This document shows, one piece after another, positions 14,656 to 18,116 of a DNA stretch of 18,116 nt (the stretch's first letter is position 1; each line of letters starts with the position of its first letter). Made by a program: the position numbers and the translations under genes. The notes under the pieces are model-generated. The model had not been told where the DNA came from and made no database searches. It saw only the letters and a program-made list of their open reading frames with translations. Source of the stretch: CAYZEE01 sp964477485 (lineage in GTDB: Bacteria > Patescibacteriota > Microgenomatia > Levybacterales > UBA12049); assembly GCA_964477485.1 (NCBI GenBank), contig CAYZEE010000022.1, positions 1 through 18,116 of the forward strand, written 5' to 3'.

Positions 14656-15822
14656 ATGGGTAATTTAGAATTAGTAAAAAATGATAAAATTTATCTTGTC
14701 GGCTGGGAAGCGGCTAAAACCGCCATAGCGAAATGCACCCGGCTTGATGAGGTAAAAGACATACGTGACCGAATGGAGGCACTCAAGGCATATGCAAAAC
14801 AAGCACGGGAGGGTTTAGAGGTACAGAATAACATTGCCGAGATCAAAATCCGGGCAGAGCGGCGGATCGGAGAGCTTTCAAGGGAACTGCCAACACATGA
14901 GCATAGATTAAATCAGGCAGGACACGATGACCCGCCTGTAACAACAAAAACCGATGCCCTTAAAGATATTGGCATAGCAAGAAGGATCGCTAATCGCTAT
15001 GAAGCAATTGCAGACATACCAGAACACGTATTTGAAGAAACGATCAAAATGATTAAGGGTAACGACAAAGAACTTACGACTGCAGGCATGTATGAAACAG
15101 CTAAAGAATTGCATCATCAAAAACAAATTGAACAACAAAAAGAAAAACTGAAAAAGATTCCCGAAAGCGATTATACCCCTGCATTGAAACACGGTGATTT
15201 CAGAGAGCTTATCAAGACCTTACCCGACAATTCCATTGATCTCATTTTAACGGATCCGCCCTACGGGAAAGACTATATTCCATTATTATCAGACCTTGCA
15301 AGAGAAGCCCGGAGAGTATTAAAGCCAGGCAGATTTTTGATATTCTATTACGGCAATCTGTATTTACTGAAAGCAACAGATTCTATGTTGCAGTATTTGG
15401 ACTATTACTACAGCGGATTTTTATATCATAAAGGCGGAATTAAATCTGATTTTGCGGTCAATATGTGGACTCGAGGCAAACCGATAATGTTCTTCTATAA
15501 ACCTCCGTTAAAAAAGCAGGATACATGGATTGAAAATGTTTTTATCAGCGAGGCACCTAATAAGATTCTTCATGAATGGGGACAATCGGAACCAACCTTC
15601 ATCAAGCTGATACAAGCATTCAGCGGGCCCGGGGATACGGTACTCGATCCCATGATGGGCGGCGGTACGACAATATCAGCTTGTGTAAAAACAAAACGTA
15701 AATCAATAGGGTTCGAGATAGATAAAAAATACTTTGAAATAGTTCAGGCACTGTATGGCAAGGCATCATCGAACACGGGAGCAATATTGAACAAAGGAGC
15801 AAAATCATGGGTAAAATCATAG
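14656..15822 (+). CDS. Phage-type orphan DNA methyltransferase with N-terminal helical domain
   Basis: 388 aa. The C-terminal half is a beta-class amino-methyltransferase: DPPY (200-203, in LILTDPPYGKDY) precedes the cofactor motif DPMMGGGTT (331-339) and SIGFEIDKKYFE. The N-terminal 170 aa are helical (DEVKDIRDRMEALKAYAKQA, then EIKIRAERRIGELSREL), a region often fused to, or encoded beside, methyltransferases in phages and islands. It has no cognate restriction gene beside it, so it may protect the element's own DNA or mark sites. The RBS is weak (ATAAGATTTTGC before the ATG). Its 3' end overlaps the next gene by 16 nt. Confidence 0.88.
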   Translation: MGNLELVKNDKIYLVGWEAAKTAIAKCTRLDEVKDIRDRMEALKAYAKQAREGLEVQNNIAEIKIRAERRIGELSRELPTHEHRLNQAGHDDPPVTTKTDALKDIGIARRIANRYEAIADIPEHVFEETIKMIKGNDKELTTAGMYETAKELHHQKQIEQQKEKLKKIPESDYTPALKHGDFRELIKTLPDNSIDLILTDPPYGKDYIPLLSDLAREARRVLKPGRFLIFYYGNLYLLKATDSMLQYLDYYYSGFLYHKGGIKSDFAVNMWTRGKPIMFFYKPPLKKQDTWIENVFISEAPNKILHEWGQSEPTFIKLIQAFSGPGDTVLDPMMGGGTTISACVKTKRKSIGFEIDKKYFEIVQALYGKASSNTGAILNKGAKSWVKS

Positions 15823-16088
15823 GTCAGAAAGAGTATGAAAAATTCAAGAGCGGACAAGCATTGAGTTATAAAGAGGCGATACGGGCTCAATGTTTTATTT
15901 GTAACGGCCAGGAGTCCAGCGCGGTCGACTGTCAGGACAGGGGCACCTGCCCGCTATATCAATTTCAGCCGTATAATCCTAACAGAAAGAAATCTGCGAA
16001 AGGCACACTTCAAAATCTATCTGAAAAAGAAAAGGCCGAATGGGGACAGCGCATGAAGACACTGAGACAGCAAAAAAAGAATCTATAA
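15807..16088 (+). CDS. Small four-cysteine (putative zinc-binding) protein
   Basis: 93 aa, with AAGGAG 8 nt before the ATG and a 16-nt overlap with the methyltransferase gene. Cysteines at 29, 32, 42 and 48 form CFICNGQE...AVDC...GTCPLYQF, a likely zinc site. The N-terminus is KEYEKFKSGQALSYKEAIRA and the C-terminus is strongly basic (RMKTLRQQKKNL). This pattern occurs in small uncharacterised phage and island proteins. The linkage suggests a partner of the methyltransferase or a nucleic acid-binding accessory protein. Confidence 0.75.
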   Translation: MGKIIGQKEYEKFKSGQALSYKEAIRAQCFICNGQESSAVDCQDRGTCPLYQFQPYNPNRKKSAKGTLQNLSEKEKAEWGQRMKTLRQQKKNL

Positions 16089-16101
16089 CTTAATCCGATC
16101 A

Positions 16102-16179
16102 ATGGCTCAGAAATTTAAAGGGCATGAAAAGACAAAATACATGAATTGGTATGTTAAGCATGAACAAGCACAAAATTAA
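16102..16179 (+). CDS. Doubtful 25-aa ORF
   Basis: A short frame (MAQKFKGHEKTKYMNWY...) starts 13 bp after the cysteine-protein gene. It has no Shine-Dalgarno and no recognisable motif. It may be a relic of a gene truncated by the integrase region. The rest of 16180-16354 contains no gene I can support. Confidence 0.2.
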   Translation: MAQKFKGHEKTKYMNWYVKHEQAQN

Positions 16180-16271
16180 CGTTTCTACGGCTGAAAAGAC
16201 CATTTTCTATGGCGGGTTACGGAATACGGCTTACATAATAACAAGAGGTATAAATTCGTATAACAGGGTAG

Positions 16272-16332
16272 AAAGTGGTTGCAAACCCTCTATAAGTGCG
16301 GTAGTGTATCCATGCACGGAATTAACCACTTT
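16272..16332. promoter_or_regulatory. Long-range inverted repeat before the integrase gene
   Basis: AAAGTGGTT (16272-16280) and AACCACTTT (16324-16332) can pair across 43 nt. The right arm ends 9 nt before the AAAGGAGG ribosome binding site of the integrase. An mRNA fold controlling integrase translation, or a DNA site, are both possible. Confidence 0.35.
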
Positions 16333-16354
16333 TAACGCCTCGAAAGGAGGTTAA

Positions 16355-17395
16355 ATGAGTTTATTTAAGAGGCACGGGAAGTGGTACGTCAGACTACGAT
16401 ACAGTGGTCAGGACGTGTGGCGTGCAACAGGTACAACAAGCCGTAGGCTTGCAGAGCAACGAGAGGCACAGCTAAAGCTTGAAATGGTAGAGGGTAAGTT
16501 TGGGCTGAACAATGAAAGCGCTAAGCGGACTTTTCGGGAGCTTTCACAGAGGTATATGAAAGAGGAAACAATAAAAAAAACCGCATCAAGTCAACGAAGG
16601 GATGAAGTTACCCTGAAAAATCTTTTGCCTTTTTTCGGCGAAAGGCTGCTGACACAGATAACCCCGAACATGATCAACGATTACAAACTTATGCGGAAAG
16701 CAAAAGGCAGACAGCCCGCTACAGTCAACCGGGAACTGGCACTTGGCAAGCGCATGTTCAATATTGCGCTAAGAGTCTGGGGATGGGCAAGCGATAATCC
16801 CTTTTTAAAGGTGCCAATGGAAACGGTTCACAACGAGCGCATAAGGTTTCTGACAGATACGGAGTTTCAGTCTTTACTGAATGCCTCTGATGATTGGTTA
16901 CGGCCCCTCATTACAGGAGCAGCGTTCACAGGCCTGAGAAAAACAAATCTTCTGGAGCTTGAATGGAAACAGGTTGATTTTGGCAATGAGTGGATCACGG
17001 TTCTGCACACAAAAAACCATCAACCCTACGGTGTACCAATGTTGCCGATTGTAAAAGACACGTTCAAAGAATTAAGCAGGGTACGACATCTTAATGGATC
17101 TTTTGTCTTTACCAACGATGACGGCTCAAGAATAAAAGAGACAAAGCTACAAAAGCACTTTAAGCAAGCCTGTAAGAAAGCCGACTTGACAAATCTTCGC
17201 TGGCACGATTTAAGACACTGTTATGGGTCATGGCTTGCACAACACGGGACGGGTATTTACATAATCAAGGAACTGATGGGTCATAGAGACCTCAGATCAA
17301 CAATGAGATATAGCCATCTCTCAGCACGCAACTTGAGGGAAGGTGCAGCGGTTTTGAACAATGTTGTAGCAAAAACGGTAGCAGAGCAGAATTAA
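16355..17395 (+). CDS. int: Tyrosine recombinase (island integrase)
   Basis: 346 aa with a strong AAAGGAGG Shine-Dalgarno. It catalyses site-specific strand exchange between the tRNA-Thr site and the circular island. The N-terminus (MSLFKRHGKWYVRLRYSGQD) is a short arm-binding-like beta domain, residues 55-160 form the SAM-like core-binding domain (TFRELSQRYMKE, ATVNRELALGKRMFN), and 165-330 the catalytic domain. Catalytic residues are R195 (TGLRKTN), K220 (HTKN), H284 and R287 (HDLRH), H310 (MGHRD) and the nucleophile Y319 (MRYSHLS). All are present, so the enzyme should be active. Its 3' end contains one copy of the 24-bp arm-like repeat and lies 42 bp before the tRNA-Thr gene it targets. 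Confidence 0.95.
   Translation: MSLFKRHGKWYVRLRYSGQDVWRATGTTSRRLAEQREAQLKLEMVEGKFGLNNESAKRTFRELSQRYMKEETIKKTASSQRRDEVTLKNLLPFFGERLLTQITPNMINDYKLMRKAKGRQPATVNRELALGKRMFNIALRVWGWASDNPFLKVPMETVHNERIRFLTDTEFQSLLNASDDWLRPLITGAAFTGLRKTNLLELEWKQVDFGNEWITVLHTKNHQPYGVPMLPIVKDTFKELSRVRHLNGSFVFTNDDGSRIKETKLQKHFKQACKKADLTNLRWHDLRHCYGSWLAQHGTGIYIIKELMGHRDLRSTMRYSHLSARNLREGAAVLNNVVAKTVAEQN
17361..17384 (+). repeat. Right copy of the 24-bp subterminal repeat, inside int
   Basis: Identical to 890-913. It encodes integrase residues near NVVAKTVAE while carrying the paired GTAGCA hexamers. In the excised circle the two copies would flank the 45-bp core in the same orientation, at 50 and 126 bp. Confidence 0.6.
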
Positions 17396-17433
17396 GATGT
17401 ATACAAGATTCTGTAAGTTGTTGAAAAGATTAC

Positions 17434-17478
17434 TAATGCTGGGATAGCTCAATTGGTAGAGCAGCGCATTCGTAATGC
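17434..17478 (+). other. attR core
   Basis: Right copy of the 45-bp direct repeat. It begins 4 bp upstream of tRNA-Thr and ends in the 3' side of the anticodon stem, so strand exchange occurs within the 5' half or anticodon arm of the tRNA. Confidence 0.88.
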
Positions 17479-17510
17479 GCAGGTTGCGGGTTCAAGTCCC
17501 ACTCCCAGCT
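17438..17510 (+). tRNA. tRNA-Thr (anticodon CGU), restored by the island
   Basis: Complete 73-nt cloverleaf: acceptor GCTGGGA/TCCCAGC, D arm with GCTCAATTGGTAGAGC, anticodon loop TTCGTAA (CGT) in a GCGCA/TGCGC stem, T arm GGTTCAAGTCC; CCA not encoded. The first 41 nt lie in the att repeat and can come from the island, while the 3' half is original chromosome. No clear promoter stands between int and the tRNA, so expression may rely on an island promoter or readthrough from int. Confidence 0.96.
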
Positions 17511-17534
17511 TTTTGTTTTTCAAACGAGGGTACA

Positions 17535-17852
17535 ATGGAAGAGCAGATCCACAAAGTGGAGAGAACCTTTGATAAAGGAGAAATTGCGGTGATAACGACA
17601 GATGCGGGAGTATGCGAGGCCATCGCTGAAGAGTTGGCGGGAGAGAACCGGAACGGAGTTATCCGTATCGAATTTGTGTCTTCCGGTTGCTGCGACGCTT
17701 CGCTGGGTCTGCGGCTCGACAAGATCAGGGAATCGGATCTGGTGGAGGAGGTTGGAGGCCTGAACTTCGTCCTGAGCAGGAAGATATATGATCTTGTGGG
17801 CCAGGTCAGGATCTCCCTCCGGCAGAATGGCCAGGTAGTCCTCAGGGCTTAA
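17535..17852 (+). CDS. DUF779/HesB-IscA-like small protein
   Basis: 105 aa, ATG at 17535 with a weak GAGGG 5 nt before it. An N-terminal AVITTDAGVCEAIAEELAGE helix is followed by IRIEFVSSGCCDASLGLRL, where S-G-C-C-D (50-54) is the hallmark of DUF779-type proteins, which resemble the HesB/IscA fold. The rest (GGLNFVLSRKIYDLVGQVRISL) fits the beta-rich end of that fold. The function of the family is not settled; metal or Fe-S handling is a guess. It lies directly after tRNA-Thr, outside the island, with higher G+C content. Confidence 0.65.
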   Translation: MEEQIHKVERTFDKGEIAVITTDAGVCEAIAEELAGENRNGVIRIEFVSSGCCDASLGLRLDKIRESDLVEEVGGLNFVLSRKIYDLVGQVRISLRQNGQVVLRA

Positions 17853-18044
17853 CGGGATATACGGTTTTACCTGCTCTTTATATATATACCCATCGATAGT
17901 GCAAAAATTGGCGGTAATCATAGTCACTGATAAATATCTTCTGCCGGCAGTTGCCCATGCTGGGGATGTGATAAAATAAGTTTTCGCCTTGTAGTCTGTA
18001 TGGTCTGGACAAGTTTGTTCCTTCACTCCGCTCCAGTCCGATAG

Positions 18045-18116
18045 TCAATCCTTTTCACGTTTCAAGGGCTGATAATCATATAAAGTGCACCTCCTGAGCA
18101 TACCAGGATGATCAGC
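18045..18116 (-). CDS. Possible 3' end of a minus-strand gene cut by the window edge
   Basis: A minus-strand frame is open from the window edge for 23 codons (ADHPGMLRRCTLYDYQPLKR then EKD, stop at 18045-18047). Composition is protein-like but there is no recognisable motif, so it may be chance. The stretch 17853-18044 shows no supported gene, RNA or terminator. Confidence 0.3.
   Translation of the reverse strand, partial: ADHPGMLRRCTLYDYQPLKREKD

Larger units (their letters stand above)
720..17478. mobile_element. Integrated defence island in tRNA-Thr(CGU)
   Basis: The element is bounded by a 45-bp perfect direct repeat (720-764 and 17434-17478) covering the 5' half of tRNA-Thr. It encodes a tyrosine recombinase at its right end, an excisionase-like HTH protein and paired putative integrase arm sites at both ends. 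The cargo is a large restriction operon, markedly AT-rich. No phage structural, relaxase, type IV secretion or replication genes are visible, so it would need another element or natural uptake for spread. Confidence 0.88.

Noticed and set aside
17520..18026. 168-aa minus-strand ORF over the SGCCD gene
   Set aside because: It is antisense to a gene with a recognisable motif, runs into the tRNA end and has no RBS or family resemblance.

Overview
The window is a chromosomal stretch carrying one complete integrated genomic island of about 16.8 kb (720-17478). The island sits in a tRNA-Thr(CGU) gene. Its left flank holds a tRNA-Arg gene and a truncated GGDEF-domain gene. Its right flank holds the restored tRNA-Thr and a small gene with an SGCCD motif. 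Both flanks look richer in G+C than the AT-rich cargo. The host is a bacterium. The gene style, and the C-rich intergenic repeats at 484-590, would fit a Desulfobacterota or Nitrospirota type genome, but that is a guess and no marker gene here fixes the taxon.

Island boundaries: a 45-bp perfect direct repeat (720-764 and 17434-17478) contains the 5' half of tRNA-Thr up to the anticodon arm. Only the right copy continues into a whole tRNA. A tyrosine recombinase (16355-17395) ends 42 bp before that tRNA. A second, 24-bp direct repeat (890-913 and 17361-17384) lies just inside both ends. Each copy holds two GTAGCA hexamers about one helical turn apart, as expected of integrase arm sites.

Left and middle part (minus strand, 12294 down to 928) is a defence operon. 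In transcription order it has a possible short leader ORF; a protein with an N-terminal HKD phosphodiesterase-like domain and a C-terminal P-loop ATPase; a 34-aa micro-ORF; a beta-class adenine methyltransferase of type III Mod type; a 63-aa helical protein; a Rad50/RecF-like ATPase with a zinc hook; and a type III Res-like DEAH helicase with a C-terminal PD-(D/E)XK nuclease. Junctions from the micro-ORF onward are overlaps or gaps of 1-2 nt. After a 242-bp scar that still encodes the C-terminus of a different Res protein comes a DUF262/HNH (GmrSD-like) type IV restriction gene. I cannot assign this combination (HKD-ATPase, Mod, small protein, SMC-like ATPase, Res) to a defence system I know, and it is the main candidate for an undescribed system.

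Control region (about 12300-12835): four copies of a TAAGGAATRTTCA motif, two of them inside a longer repeat ending in GATCGATC, lie between the defence operon and a divergent winged-helix gene. A 16-bp perfect palindrome overlaps the ribosome binding site of that winged-helix gene.

Right part (plus strand, 14105-17395) is the element's own housekeeping module: an excisionase-like HTH protein, a 38-aa ORF, a ribbon-helix-helix protein, a terminator, a phage-type orphan DNA methyltransferase, a four-cysteine small protein and the integrase. A 297-aa protein of unknown function (13153-14046, minus) lies between the two parts. I see no structural, conjugation or replication genes, so the element looks like a small integrative defence island or a satellite that depends on other elements for transfer.
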